Translations under genes and position numbers: made by a program | Notes under the pieces: model-generated | The model's input: the letters and a program-made list of their open reading frames with translations, nothing else | Database searches by the model: none | What the model was told of the DNA's origin: nothing | In this document: piece by piece, positions 22,064 to 31,249 of the stretch | Numbering within the stretch: position 1 is the stretch's first letter | Layout: each line of letters begins with the position of its first letter | Source: Methanothrix sp. | GTDB lineage: Archaea; Halobacteriota; Methanosarcinia; Methanotrichales; Methanotrichaceae | Direction: 5' to 3' | Assembly (NCBI GenBank): GCA_025361645.1 | Contig: JANYKI010000030.1 | Span: 1-37,893 of the forward strand | Length of the DNA: 37,893 nucleotides

Positions 22064-23101
22064 TTGGTCTCTGGTATTGTAAGTTATGGGGTCTATATCC
22101 CGCGATTTCGCATAAGATTGGACGAGATTGCCCGGGTTTGGGGGGACGGAGAAGAGATCTCAGAGGGTCTGCAGGTCTTCGAGAAATCCGTGCCCGATCT
22201 GGATGAGGATACGGTGACATTCGCCGTGGAAGCGGCAAGAAATGCCTTGCAGCGCGCACGGATTGATCCGAAAAGGATAGGTGCCATTTATGCCGGCTCG
22301 GAGAGCCATCCTTATGCCGTGAAGCCCACCGCCACCATAGTTGGTCAGGCCGTGTGCACCTCATCCTCTTTTACGGCTGCGGACTTCGAGTTTGCCTGTA
22401 AAGCGGGCACCGCTGCCCTCCAGGCGTGCCTGGGCCTTGTCAGTTCCAATCTAATTGATCTGGGCCTGGCCATAGGCGCGGATGTGAGCCAGGGCGCTCC
22501 GGGAGATATGCTGGAATATACGGCCGCAGCCGGTGGAGCGGCGTATCTGATAGGAAGCAAAGATGTGGCCGCAGAGATAGAGGGCACTTATTCTTTCACA
22601 ACCGATACCCCTGATTTCTGGAGACGGGAGGGCATGGCCTATCCTGAGCACGGGGGAAGATTCACGGGCGAGCCGGCCTACTTCAAACATGTGACAGGTG
22701 CTGCGCGCGGCCTTCTTGAACGAATGGGCAGCGCGCCCGAGGATTATGATTATGCCGTATTTCACCAGCCCAATGGCAAGTTTCCCGTCCGCGTGGCCAA
22801 GATGCTGGGCTTTTCCAAAAAGCAGATCGAGCCGGGATTGATTGTGCCATTGATCGGTAACACCTACTCGGCATCCTGCCTCATTGGTCTTGCCGCCACT
22901 TTAGACATCGCACAGCCCGGTGAGCGCATCTTTGTGACCAGCTTTGGCTCCGGCGCGGGAAGCGACGCCTTCAGCATAAGTGTGAAAGATAAAATTGATG
23001 ATATCCGCTGTGGCGCACCAAGTGTTCGCGACTATATCGGCCAGGCCGAGTATCTTGATTATGCCATGTATGCCAAGCATAAGGGCAAGCTGAGAATATG
23101 A
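22064..23101 (+). CDS. Hydroxymethylglutaryl-CoA synthase
   Basis: Condenses acetyl-CoA with acetoacetyl-CoA to HMG-CoA, the committed carbon skeleton step of the mevalonate pathway that supplies isoprenoid lipid chains. The 345-residue archaeal-type enzyme shows the nucleophile Cys 112 in [10 protein letters not shown], the catalytic His in [10 protein letters not shown] (about 233), and the typical end [22 protein letters not shown] 22064 is the start, with GGGTGA upstream. Its stop overlaps the thiolase ATG (ATGA), which fits the thiolase/HMG-CoA synthase/DUF35 complex known from archaea, where acetoacetyl-CoA is channelled. Confidence 0.95.
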   Translation: MVSGIVSYGVYIPRFRIRLDEIARVWGDGEEISEGLQVFEKSVPDLDEDTVTFAVEAARNALQRARIDPKRIGAIYAGSESHPYAVKPTATIVGQAVCTSSSFTAADFEFACKAGTAALQACLGLVSSNLIDLGLAIGADVSQGAPGDMLEYTAAAGGAAYLIGSKDVAAEIEGTYSFTTDTPDFWRREGMAYPEHGGRFTGEPAYFKHVTGAARGLLERMGSAPEDYDYAVFHQPNGKFPVRVAKMLGFSKKQIEPGLIVPLIGNTYSASCLIGLAATLDIAQPGERIFVTSFGSGAGSDAFSISVKDKIDDIRCGAPSVRDYIGQAEYLDYAMYAKHKGKLRI

Positions 23102-24261
23102 GATCCGTATCCATAATTGGTGTAGGCTGCACCAAGTTCGGAGAGCGATGGGATGTCTCTTTGCGCGACATGATCGCTGAGGCCGGGGTGATGGCCATTG
23201 GGGATGCCGAGATCACCGGTGAGCAGATCGACGCTCTCTACGTGGGCAACATGAGCGCCGGCCGGTTCATCGAGCAGGAGCACATCGGGGCGCTCATCGC
23301 CGACTGCGCCGGCCTCTCCCGTCTGCACGTGCCCTCCACGCGCGTGGAAGCGGCCTGTGCCTCCGGGGGCCTGGCGCTACGCCAGGCGGTGCTGGCGGTG
23401 GCCAGCGGCTATAGCGATATTGTCATCGCGGCGGGCGTGGAGAAGATGACCGATGTCTCCACCGGCACTGCTGCCGACGCATTGGCCGCGGCAGCGGACC
23501 GGGAATGGGAGTGCTTCTTTGGCGCCACCTTTCCTGCGCTCTATGCCATGATGGCCAAGCTGCACATGCGCCGCTATGGCACAACCCACGCCCAGATGGC
23601 CCAGGTGGCGGTGAAAAATCACCACCATGCCTGCATGAATCCCATAGCCCAGTATCACATGGAGATAACGATTGATGATGTGTTTAATTCTCCCATGGTG
23701 GCGGACCCTCTGCATGTCCTGGACTGCTCTCCCATCTCCGATGGAGCGGCGGCATTGGTGCTTGCCCCTACGGAAATGGCAAGAAGGTTTTCCGAAGAGC
23801 CCATAAAGATCGTGGGCAGTGCCCAGGCGAGCGACACGCTGGCACTGCATGATCGTCGCGATCTGACCACATTGGACGCCACCGTCCATGCCGGGCGCTC
23901 TGCCTTCACCCAGGCCGGGATCGAGCCGCGCCATGTTGACGTGGCCGAGGTGCATGACTGCTTTACCATAGGGGAGATCCTGGCCATAGAGGACCTGGGA
24001 TTCGTGGAGAAAGGCCAGGGCGGCAAAGCCACAGAGGATGGTATGACGGCCTTGGGCAGCAGCCTGCCCATCAACACCTCTGGAGGGCTGAAGGCCTGTG
24101 GTCATCCCGTGGGTGCTACCGGAATAAAGCAGGCCTATGAGATCGTCCTGCAGCTGCGCGGGAAGGCAGGCAAGCGCCAGGTGGATGAGGCGGAGGTGGG
24201 CCTGGCTCACAATGTGGGCGGTTCGGGCGGAACGGCCCTGGTCCACATATTTACGAGGTGA
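23098..24261 (+). CDS. Acetyl-CoA C-acetyltransferase (thiolase)
   Basis: Makes acetoacetyl-CoA from two acetyl-CoA and feeds the neighbouring HMG-CoA synthase. The 387 residues follow the archaeal thiolase/SCP-x pattern: nucleophile Cys 87 in [12 protein letters not shown] near 283, and the C-terminal CGHPVGATG motif near 338-346. It overlaps HMG-CoA synthase by four bases and the DUF35 gene by four bases, so the three are translated together. GC content and codon use are higher than in the accessory region. Confidence 0.94.
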   Translation: MRSVSIIGVGCTKFGERWDVSLRDMIAEAGVMAIGDAEITGEQIDALYVGNMSAGRFIEQEHIGALIADCAGLSRLHVPSTRVEAACASGGLALRQAVLAVASGYSDIVIAAGVEKMTDVSTGTAADALAAAADREWECFFGATFPALYAMMAKLHMRRYGTTHAQMAQVAVKNHHHACMNPIAQYHMEITIDDVFNSPMVADPLHVLDCSPISDGAAALVLAPTEMARRFSEEPIKIVGSAQASDTLALHDRRDLTTLDATVHAGRSAFTQAGIEPRHVDVAEVHDCFTIGEILAIEDLGFVEKGQGGKATEDGMTALGSSLPINTSGGLKACGHPVGATGIKQAYEIVLQLRGKAGKRQVDEAEVGLAHNVGGSGGTALVHIFTR

Positions 24262-24683
24262 TGATGACAAACCAAGCACCCAGATTCTGGAGAAGCATAC
24301 CGCAAAGATACAATCTTTCCGGGACACACTGCACTTGCTGCAATGAATACTTCTTTCCTCCCAGAAACCTCTGCCCCAACTGCCGTCGCGGGGCACATTT
24401 AGAGGATTACACCTTCAAGGGAACGGGCAGTGTCATCACCTATACTACTATCTATACTGCCACCGAGGACTTCGACCGGCTGACGCCCTATAACCTGGCC
24501 ATCATCCAACTTGATGAGGGGCCCAAGATTACCGGTCAGATCGTCTCCAGCTCAGCGGGTGTGAAAATCGGCATGCGCGTTCGGCCCGTATTTCGCATCC
24601 TGGGAAAAGAGGGTGATAAGGGCATAATCTACTACGGCACCAAGTTTGCGCCTCTGTTGGAGCCGAGCTGCTCTACGGAATAG
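24258..24683 (+). CDS. DUF35 OB-fold protein with zinc ribbon
   Basis: Scaffold that joins thiolase and HMG-CoA synthase and shares a CoA-binding site in the archaeal complex. The 141 residues have a rubredoxin-like zinc ribbon (Cys 25, Cys 28, Cys 39, Cys 42 in [18 protein letters not shown]) and an OB fold from about 50 ([14 protein letters not shown]). The start may be GTG 24258, ATG 24261 or ATG 24264; the GAGGTG before the latter two favours one of them. Confidence 0.93.
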   Translation: MMMTNQAPRFWRSIPQRYNLSGTHCTCCNEYFFPPRNLCPNCRRGAHLEDYTFKGTGSVITYTTIYTATEDFDRLTPYNLAIIQLDEGPKITGQIVSSSAGVKIGMRVRPVFRILGKEGDKGIIYYGTKFAPLLEPSCSTE

Positions 24684-24861
24684 AACCACATTGTGAGAGG
24701 ATAATGTGCCTTTGTGAACGGCTGATCGTTCTATGCGCCAATCAAGGCTTCGCGTGAGATTCAACTGGGTCCGGTTTCACGCGAAGGCGCGAAGCCGCGA
24801 AGTCAAAACATTGGTTTATTTCGGCCCCGCTATACTAGAACCAGCGAGGGACCTGATGATT

Positions 24862-25134
24862 TTACCCAAAGACGAAATCTGTTCTGCCCATCTTTGGGCC
24901 GCCCTCTTCTGCGGTGAGAAGGATGGGCCCGGTCTTTATGACATTCTCTCGTGCTTTTATCTCGCTGAGCATTCGGGAGAGTCCATTTCTCTCTTCTGCC
25001 TGCATAACTAAAAAGAAGCTATACTCTCCAAAGAGACGATAGACGTCCCTTACTTCCGGCCTTTTTTGCAGATGGGCATAAACCGATCTTTCCTGGCCAG
25101 AGCTAACTTTGATCATTGTCATTCCAAATACCAT
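24862..25134 (-). CDS. Stand-alone Lrp/AsnC ligand-binding (RAM) domain protein
   Basis: 90 residues. The pattern FGMTMIKVSSGQERSVYAHL, PEVRDVYRLFGEYSFFLVMQA, then LSEIKAREN is the alpha-beta RAM domain of Lrp/AsnC regulators, without the DNA-binding helix-turn-helix. Such single-domain proteins bind amino acids or modulate full-length Lrp partners. Minus strand, with a TATA-like GGTATAAATCC at about 25178-25188, which can also serve the divergent GH57 gene. Its C-terminus overlaps no other gene. Confidence 0.8.
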   Translation of the reverse strand: MVFGMTMIKVSSGQERSVYAHLQKRPEVRDVYRLFGEYSFFLVMQAEERNGLSRMLSEIKARENVIKTGPILLTAEEGGPKMGRTDFVFG

Positions 25135-25238
25135 CCACTAATTCCCCCACTAGAAGCAATTAAGAAATCAGTTCGAGGATTTATACCTTTTGCTCATTTG
25201 AGGATAATTGAGAAGGCCACGCGAAGGATGTAAATATT

Positions 25239-26735
25239 TTGCAGCCGGATATAGAAAACATGACCCTTGTATCCCTATGCTTTGAGGTCCACCAGCCGCT
25301 GCGGCTCAAGAAAAACTTCTTCTGGGACAATTTCTCCCTAAGGGAGGCTGTGCCCAATTTGCGGGAGTTTTATTTCGATGATTCTGAGAATAGGAGGATC
25401 TTTGAGCGCGTATCCGACAAATGCTATCTGCCTGCCAACGAGGTGATCTTGGAGTGCATTAGAAAGCATGAGGGATCGGACAGGCCCTTTAAGGTCGCTT
25501 ACAGCTTCTCAGGCATCTTCCTGGAGCAGTGCCGTGCCTATCGTCCCGAGGTTTTGGATTCCTTTGTCAAGCTGGTGGAGACGGGCGGGGTGGAGGTGAT
25601 GGGGCAGACCTACTATCACTCTTTGGCCAGCCTCTACGAGGATAAAAGCGAATTTTTCGAGCAGGTCAAGATGCATAAGGAGCTTATCTGGGACATTTTT
25701 GGGCTCTATCCTACTACCTTCGAGAATACGGAGCTGATTTACAATGACGAGATTGCGGGAATGGTCGAGAGCATGGGATACCGGGCCGTCTTCACCGAAG
25801 GCGTGGTGGCCGACCCTAATTACGTTTACCGGCCGCCCAAGACCGGCATATCTTTGCTGCTTCGTAACTTCAAGCTCACAGACGACATCGGCTTTCGCTT
25901 CTCCTCGCGTAGCTGGGAAGAGTACCCTCTCACTGCCGACAAGTATGCCGGCTGGCTCGCCGCTACCCCCGGCCAGTGCATAAACATCTTCTGCGACTAT
26001 GAGACCTTTGGCGAGCATCAGTGGGCGGACACGGGTATCTTTGAGTTCCTATCCGTTCTGCCCAAAGAGGTTCTCCGGCATGAGAACCTCTGCTTTGCCA
26101 CGCCTGCCGAGATCGCCCGCGACACTCCACCAGAAAGAGAGCTATCCGTGCCAAATTATGTCTCCTGGGCGGATCTGGAGAGGGATACGAGCGGCTGGCT
26201 GGGAAATGCCTTGCAGCAGGCCTGCTTCATCTACCAAAAGCGACTCGAAGCGTCGGTCAAAGAGAGCCGGGACCCAGAGCTTCTGCAGATTTGGAGGACG
26301 CTTCTCTTATCTGATCATCTCTATTACATTTTCACTCATGGCGGGGGCCCAGGAGAGGTGCACAGCTACTTCAGCCCCTACGGCATCCCTTATGATGCCT
26401 CCGTCACTTACTTTAGCGTTCTATGTGACCTGCACTACCGTCTTAAGATGAGGACCCATCTGGCCGATTCGCCCTTCCGCTTTGCCACAGGCGTGGATCA
26501 GTTCACGGGAGAGGTCGCCTGGAGCTTAGCCGGTCTGCAAAATATTTTAAAAACCGTTTCTCTCGACTCATTGCATTATCATAATAGCCGGGGGGATCTG
26601 GCCCTCTGGGCAGCGACCAGCCTCGCAGATGCGTCTCTTGCCGAGCGTTTGACCAAATTGAAGAGCATCAAGGGGGAGAGACTGCGAAAAGGCTTATTGA
26701 AGGCAGTAGACGCCGTCCTCTTGGGGAGTAAATGA
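25239..26735 (+). CDS. Glycoside hydrolase family 57 (alpha-amylase type)
   Basis: Hydrolyses or rearranges alpha-1,4-glucan. The 498 residues show the GH57 motifs in order: FEVHQPLRL (motif 1, 15-23), GQTYYHSL (122-129), nucleophile Glu 165 in FENTELIYN, and the acid/base Asp 253 in FCDYETFGEHQW. Start TTG 25239 has AAGGATG upstream; ATG 25260 would begin at TLVSLCFEVHQP and is equally consistent with the family. The stop overlaps the start of the debranching enzyme gene, so the two form an operon for storage-glucan breakdown. Confidence 0.92.
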   Translation: MQPDIENMTLVSLCFEVHQPLRLKKNFFWDNFSLREAVPNLREFYFDDSENRRIFERVSDKCYLPANEVILECIRKHEGSDRPFKVAYSFSGIFLEQCRAYRPEVLDSFVKLVETGGVEVMGQTYYHSLASLYEDKSEFFEQVKMHKELIWDIFGLYPTTFENTELIYNDEIAGMVESMGYRAVFTEGVVADPNYVYRPPKTGISLLLRNFKLTDDIGFRFSSRSWEEYPLTADKYAGWLAATPGQCINIFCDYETFGEHQWADTGIFEFLSVLPKEVLRHENLCFATPAEIARDTPPERELSVPNYVSWADLERDTSGWLGNALQQACFIYQKRLEASVKESRDPELLQIWRTLLLSDHLYYIFTHGGGPGEVHSYFSPYGIPYDASVTYFSVLCDLHYRLKMRTHLADSPFRFATGVDQFTGEVAWSLAGLQNILKTVSLDSLHYHNSRGDLALWAATSLADASLAERLTKLKSIKGERLRKGLLKAVDAVLLGSK

Positions 26736-28567
26736 TGAACTATGAAGAGGGAGCGGGCCGGGAGTGGCTGCTGGCCAACGATCTAGGCGGCTATGCCTCC
26801 GCCACCATAGTAGGCAGCAACACGCGGGCCTATCACGGCCTTCTTGTGGCGGCGCTAGAGCCTCCCGCGGACCGCTGGCTTTTGCTCAGCTCCCTGGACG
26901 AGGAGATAGCAGGCATTTCTCTGGCCAATCATCAATATCCGGGTGTGATCTATCCTCAAGGATTCAAATACCAGCAGGAGTTTCGTTCCGACCCTTTCCC
27001 TCGATTATGCTATCAGGTGGGCAGTACCTGGATCGAGAAGACTGTCTTCATGATCCGTGGTGAGAATACTACTATCATCAGCTACAAAATTAAAAATGGG
27101 CAGGGAACGTTTGCCATCGTTCCCCTGGTGCACAGCAGGAGCTTTCACGCTGCATTCCCTCTGCCGCCCCTGAGCCAGGAGCCTCTTGGTGCGGGAACGA
27201 TTCTCCGATCACGTCTTCGCCCGGACATCCGTCTCACTCTCTTCTCGGACGGGGCCGCCTATGTGCCACAAGAGATGATTTACCATAACTTCGAGTACGA
27301 AGAGGAACGATTGCGGGGCTTAGCCTGGAAGGAGGACCTCTTCACGCCGGGCCATTTCGAGATCGAGCTATCTGGAGATGCCGCCTTTGCCATTGCTGCC
27401 TCTACCTGGAGAACCGGCATGCTGGACTGGAGGGCAGAGCAGAAAAAAGAAAAGGAGCGTCTGGAAAAGCTGACTGCTCCCATTCCGGATCTGGCAAAGG
27501 CCGCAGACTCCTTCTTGGTGAAAAGAGATCAAGGCATGAGCCTAATCGCCGGATACCACTGGTTTGATGATTGGGGTAGGGACGCCATGATCTCCCTGCC
27601 CGGCCTCTTGCTCTCTACAGGGCGTTTTGAAGATGCCAGGCAGGTCTTGAAATCCTTCGCAAAAGCAATGAACGATGGCGTTTTGCCTAACGATCTGGGG
27701 GCCGGCTCTTACAACACCGTGGACGCATCCCTGTGGTTTGTTCGGGCCGTATGCAGCTATTTTGAATATTCTAAAGACCGGGAGTTTGTCGGGCAGCTCT
27801 GGCCCAGACTACTGGAGGTATTTCGTCGCTATTCTCGGCCGGGAGAGGACTTTGGAGGGGCCGAGGATGGTCTTATCGTATCCGGGGCAGCGCTCACCTG
27901 GATGGATGCTCGCCTGGATGGCCGGCCGGTGACATCGCGAGCCGGAAAATGCTGCGAGATAAATGCCCTCTGGTATTCTGCCTTGAGAGATATGCAGAAG
28001 CTTTGCGAGGCTTTAGACAAATCAGATCCGGGGTTTACAGAGCTGGCCGAAAGGGTAGGCCATAGCTACCAGCGGTTTTGGAATAGTGAGACCGGCTGCC
28101 TTTATGATGTAATCGACCATGAGGATGCATCCATCCGGCCCAACCAGATTATCGCGGCAGGAATTCCCGATCTTCTGCCTCTGGTTATGAGAAAGAGCAT
28201 TCTTGATGTTGTAACAAGGGAATTGCTCACGCCTTACGGACTAAGAACTCTCTCGCCTCGCGATCCGCGTTATGCAGGCAGATACGAGGGCGACCCTCAT
28301 CGCAGAGATGGAGCTTATCATCAGGGCACCGTCTGGCCCTGGCTCATGGGGCCGTACATTGATGCTCTGCTCTCTGTGAACGGCAGATCCGGGCCGGTCC
28401 TGGTAAAGGCCAGAGAGCTTCTCAGGCCCTTGATAAACATGCATGCCGGCGGGATTGACACAATCCCCGAGGTCTTTGACGGTGATTCTCCCCAGCGGCC
28501 GGGCGGATGCATCTCTCAGGCCTGGTCGGTGGCGGAGGTGCTGCGAGCCAGGGAGACGTGCAGTTGA
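26732..28567 (+). CDS. Archaeal-type glycogen debranching enzyme (amylo-alpha-1,6-glucosidase)
   Basis: Removes alpha-1,6 branches from glycogen. The 611 residues have the N-terminal GDE domain (EWLLANDLGGYASATIVGSNTRAYHGLL, cited in pieces: EWLLANDLGGYAS, NTRAYHGLLV) and a C-terminal (alpha/alpha)6-barrel of GH133 type from about 260, with GYHWFDDWGRDAMISLPG and HRRDGAYHQGTVWPW carrying the acidic residues. Length is normal. Translation starts at ATG 26732 or 26735, overlapping the GH57 stop, with GGGAG upstream. Together with the amylase it would degrade the glucan made by the synthases at 28.7-35.3 kb. Confidence 0.93.
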   Translation: MMNYEEGAGREWLLANDLGGYASATIVGSNTRAYHGLLVAALEPPADRWLLLSSLDEEIAGISLANHQYPGVIYPQGFKYQQEFRSDPFPRLCYQVGSTWIEKTVFMIRGENTTIISYKIKNGQGTFAIVPLVHSRSFHAAFPLPPLSQEPLGAGTILRSRLRPDIRLTLFSDGAAYVPQEMIYHNFEYEEERLRGLAWKEDLFTPGHFEIELSGDAAFAIAASTWRTGMLDWRAEQKKEKERLEKLTAPIPDLAKAADSFLVKRDQGMSLIAGYHWFDDWGRDAMISLPGLLLSTGRFEDARQVLKSFAKAMNDGVLPNDLGAGSYNTVDASLWFVRAVCSYFEYSKDREFVGQLWPRLLEVFRRYSRPGEDFGGAEDGLIVSGAALTWMDARLDGRPVTSRAGKCCEINALWYSALRDMQKLCEALDKSDPGFTELAERVGHSYQRFWNSETGCLYDVIDHEDASIRPNQIIAAGIPDLLPLVMRKSILDVVTRELLTPYGLRTLSPRDPRYAGRYEGDPHRRDGAYHQGTVWPWLMGPYIDALLSVNGRSGPVLVKARELLRPLINMHAGGIDTIPEVFDGDSPQRPGGCISQAWSVAEVLRARETCS

Positions 28568-28613
28568 GAAAATGTCATCAACTGCACAAAGACTGCGGGA
28601 TTAAAAAAATTTA

Positions 28614-28687
28614 AGCCTCGGACGGGATTCGAACCCGCGACCTCGTCCTTACCAAGGACGCGCTATACCGGGCTAAGCTATCGAGGC
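28614..28687 (-). tRNA. tRNA-Thr(GGT)
   Basis: Minus-strand cloverleaf without intron. Anticodon loop TTGGTAA between CGTCC and GGACG gives anticodon GGT. T arm GCGGG-TTCGAAT-CCCGT. Acceptor GCCTCGA pairs with CCGAGGC except for an A-C mismatch at 7:66; discriminator T. No encoded CCA. Confidence 0.92.
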
Positions 28688-28715
28688 GCCAAGAGCCCTT
28701 TGTGCTACTCACCCT

Positions 28716-29891
28716 TCAAGAACCTTTCGGTTGGCCGTGTTTTCTTGCCAATTCATAAACGTCTTCCGTCCTCTTGGCGATGCGATCCCAGCTAAACTCG
28801 GCATCAATCCGGCTGCATCCTGCCCTTGCCAGCTTCATCATCTCCTCGGGATTGGCCAGCAGCCGGTTTATGCACCAGGCGATGGACTCCGGCTGAATAT
28901 AGGCCAGGAGGCCGTCCTCGAAGTTATTAATTATGCTCACCGCCTCCGTCGCCACTACCGGTTTGCAGGCATCCCAGGCCTCCAGTACCACAACGCCGAA
29001 AGGCTCGTTTCTGCTGGGAACGCACATGAGGTCGCAGGCATTGACCAGTTCCTCTTTCTCGGCGCTGGAGGTGTATCCCAGGAATCGGCAGGCATCCGCT
29101 ACGCCCAGCTCGCGAGCTCTCCTCTCGCAGTCCTGCCTCATGCCACCCTCCCCCATGAAGACAAAACGAGCATCGGATCTGTTTCTCAAGATATGGGGCA
29201 CAGCCTCTACCAACAGGTCCGGTCCCTTCTGGATGCTCATCCTGCCGCAGAAGAGTACCATTGGGGCCAGGGGGTGAATGGCGTACTTCTCCTTGACCCG
29301 ACCGGCGTCCAACCCCTTTCTCATCTTTCCCATAATGATGCCGTTTGGTATAATGCTGATCTTGTCTCCAGGCAGGCTGTATATCCACATCAACTCGTCT
29401 TGCATGCGCCTGGTGGTCACAATCACCTTGGTGGCCTCATAGCAGCCCAGCCACTCTCGATGGGAGACCTCCTGGGAGATACCGTGACCGAAGTGGTTTC
29501 CATTCCTGCCCCATTCCGAGCTGTGCATGGTCAGAAGGAAGGGCAAGCCAAAGTACTCCTTTATACGGGTCAAAGCGGGCACAGGATGCCAATCATGGCC
29601 ATGCACTATATCGAATTTGCCAAAGAGATATTGCACGGCCCCGAAGCGATCGTAAAGTGCATCACACATGCGGTTCATCTGAGCCAGGACATCTCCAGAG
29701 CCGTCTACATCGGCCCTCTGGTAATGGACGCCGTTGATCTTGTCGTAGGACTCAAAATCGCCTCGGCGCGTAAAGATATGTACTTCGTGACCCCTTCTGG
29801 CCAGCGCTTCCGAGATCTCTGAGACGTGGGGGGCCACCCCACCGACCTTTATTGAGTATAAGCTCTCCCAGGAGAGCATTGCAATTCGCAT
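28716..29891 (-). CDS. GT4-family glycosyltransferase (glycogen synthase-like)
   Basis: GT-B fold transferase of 391 residues, probably adding glucose to alpha-glucan or a related product. N-terminal domain with the glycine loop KVGGVAPHVSEI (16-27) and HGHDWHP, C-terminal nucleotide-sugar domain with FCGRMSIQKGPDLLVEA and the E-x7-E motif EPFGVVVLE near 316-324, all typical for GT4/GT5 glycogen synthases. GGTGA lies before ATG 29891. It lies on the strand opposite the debranching operon. The donor (UDP- or ADP-glucose) cannot be read from sequence. Confidence 0.88.
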   Translation of the reverse strand: MRIAMLSWESLYSIKVGGVAPHVSEISEALARRGHEVHIFTRRGDFESYDKINGVHYQRADVDGSGDVLAQMNRMCDALYDRFGAVQYLFGKFDIVHGHDWHPVPALTRIKEYFGLPFLLTMHSSEWGRNGNHFGHGISQEVSHREWLGCYEATKVIVTTRRMQDELMWIYSLPGDKISIIPNGIIMGKMRKGLDAGRVKEKYAIHPLAPMVLFCGRMSIQKGPDLLVEAVPHILRNRSDARFVFMGEGGMRQDCERRARELGVADACRFLGYTSSAEKEELVNACDLMCVPSRNEPFGVVVLEAWDACKPVVATEAVSIINNFEDGLLAYIQPESIAWCINRLLANPEEMMKLARAGCSRIDAEFSWDRIAKRTEDVYELARKHGQPKGS

Positions 29892-30049
29892 CTATTCACC
29901 AGTATTGTCTTGCCTTGCAGCTATGGTTATTGATCTTTTGTCGCTACGATATCATCAATATTATCCCTTGCTTTATGAAATACATAAGGAATGAAATAAG
30001 CAAATTATGATTCATTACAGCCGGATAATTGATTAACTTTTCGGCGCTT

Positions 30050-31027
30050 TTAGATTGTTTTTAGCTGTTGTCTGAGCTCCCTAGCTGCATGTTCCGGGGC
30101 AATGGAGTTGATGTACACTCCTGTGCTCCTCTCAAAGCCCGCGATTTTGGAAAGAGCCGGATGAATTCTGATGTTGAGGTGGTAGCTGAAAGGAAGCTGG
30201 GAGATCATAAAATTGTAAGGCGGATCGTTCAAGAGGGATCGCATGCTCCCTAAAGCCCTTTTTAACAAGGCAGCCAGGCTCTTGCCTTCAGCTTCATGCA
30301 TCTCTCCCAGGTTGGCAAAATGCCTCTTGGGCAAGATCCAGGTCTCATAGGGTGCCTGAGAATAGAAGGGTGCAATGAGAATCCAGTTCTCGTTCTCCTC
30401 GATGAGCCGGCATGACTCCTTCTCCTCCGCTACGATATTGCAGAAAGGGCAGATTGATGCCCGGCTTATGGCATCCAGTTCTCTTTTAATCAGAGGCGGA
30501 AGAATGGGAAGGGTGATGAGCTGAGAATGGCTGTGCGATAATGATGCTCCCGCCTCCCTGCCCCAATTCTTGAAGATGGATACATATTTCACAAAGCTGT
30601 TGCTACAGTAATGGACATAGCGATCCCGGTAGACCTGGATGAGCTTTTCCATGTGCTCCTTTGCATAGTCAGCTGGATTTTCACCGTGCTGGGGACTGTC
30701 TACAATCACCTCGTGAAAGCCCTGCCCAGGCTGAGCAATCCATTCCGTCGTGGCGGGCGCAGGGCATGGGACCATGGCTGCGAAAACATTGGGAAAGACA
30801 CGTAGCTGCCAACCGGAAATCCTCTCCTGGCCATCGGATGATACACCTTGCTCAGTGTAAACTGCAGCCGTTGGAGGAGTCATCTTCTCATTTCCGGGAC
30901 AAAATGGGCAAACTGTCTCGTCTCCTGAGACATCCTTAGCTGACTGGAAATCAGATGGCCTCTTCCCGCGTTTTGCAGCGATAATGCAGTATTCATCGAG
31001 GAAGTAATGTCTTCTTAACTCCGTCAT
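30050..31027 (-). CDS. galT: Galactose-1-phosphate uridylyltransferase-like protein
   Basis: HIT-superfamily nucleotidylyltransferase that exchanges UMP between UDP-glucose and galactose-1-phosphate, or performs a related hexose-phosphate reaction. The 325 residues contain Cys 40 and Cys 43 (CPFC) and the active-site H-x-H of SLSHSHSQL (His 165, His 167), the second His being the nucleotidylated one, plus a second HIT-like half with CPFC near 192 and a closing LNIRIHPAL. GAGGGG precedes ATG 31027 and a TATA box CTTTATAAG lies at about 31069-31077. Its place among glycogen genes suggests a role in nucleotide-sugar supply. Confidence 0.88.
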   Translation of the reverse strand: MTELRRHYFLDEYCIIAAKRGKRPSDFQSAKDVSGDETVCPFCPGNEKMTPPTAAVYTEQGVSSDGQERISGWQLRVFPNVFAAMVPCPAPATTEWIAQPGQGFHEVIVDSPQHGENPADYAKEHMEKLIQVYRDRYVHYCSNSFVKYVSIFKNWGREAGASLSHSHSQLITLPILPPLIKRELDAISRASICPFCNIVAEEKESCRLIEENENWILIAPFYSQAPYETWILPKRHFANLGEMHEAEGKSLAALLKRALGSMRSLLNDPPYNFMISQLPFSYHLNIRIHPALSKIAGFERSTGVYINSIAPEHAARELRQQLKTI

Positions 31028-31089
31028 CGTCTGCGTCCCCTCTTATCCTCTTTCGTCAAGCCACTTCCTTATAAAGTATTGCTTTTGAG

Positions 31090-31167
31090 ACTCTCGGAAT
31101 GACCAACGAAACCGAGGCTGCCTTCGCCAAGGCCAGGGAGCTGGGGGCAACTGGACAGGCCTCGTAA
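31090..31167 (+). pseudogene. Remnant of the 3' end of a TPR-protein gene
   Basis: A 78-base block reads in frame as TLGMTNETEAAFAKARELG then ATGQAS and a stop. It is a near copy of the last 26 codons of the intact TPR gene at 31250-32248 (LGKATEAEAAFAKARELGAT...). Similarity runs slightly past the stop (GTGCATA-x-AACC). It is probably what is left of a neighbouring paralogue removed by recombination. Confidence 0.75.
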
Positions 31168-31218
31168 GTGCATAGAACCGGTGCACCTTTCTATCCATTC
31201 TCCTTTTTAAATCCGACA

Positions 31219-31230
31219 GGCATATATTCT
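31219..31230 (+). promoter_or_regulatory. TATA box of the TPR-protein gene
   Basis: GGCATATATTCT lies about 25-28 bases before ATG 31250, consistent with a leaderless message. Confidence 0.5.
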
Positions 31231-31249
31231 GTGCAAACTTAATGGGTTT

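Noticed and set aside
23377-24396. 339-residue minus-strand ORF
   Set aside because: Antisense to the thiolase, whose catalytic motifs are intact; composition is that of a shadow frame.
28731-29822. 363-residue plus-strand ORF
   Set aside because: It lies wholly antisense to the GT4 transferase gene, which has complete family motifs; it is a frame shadow of GC-rich coding sequence.
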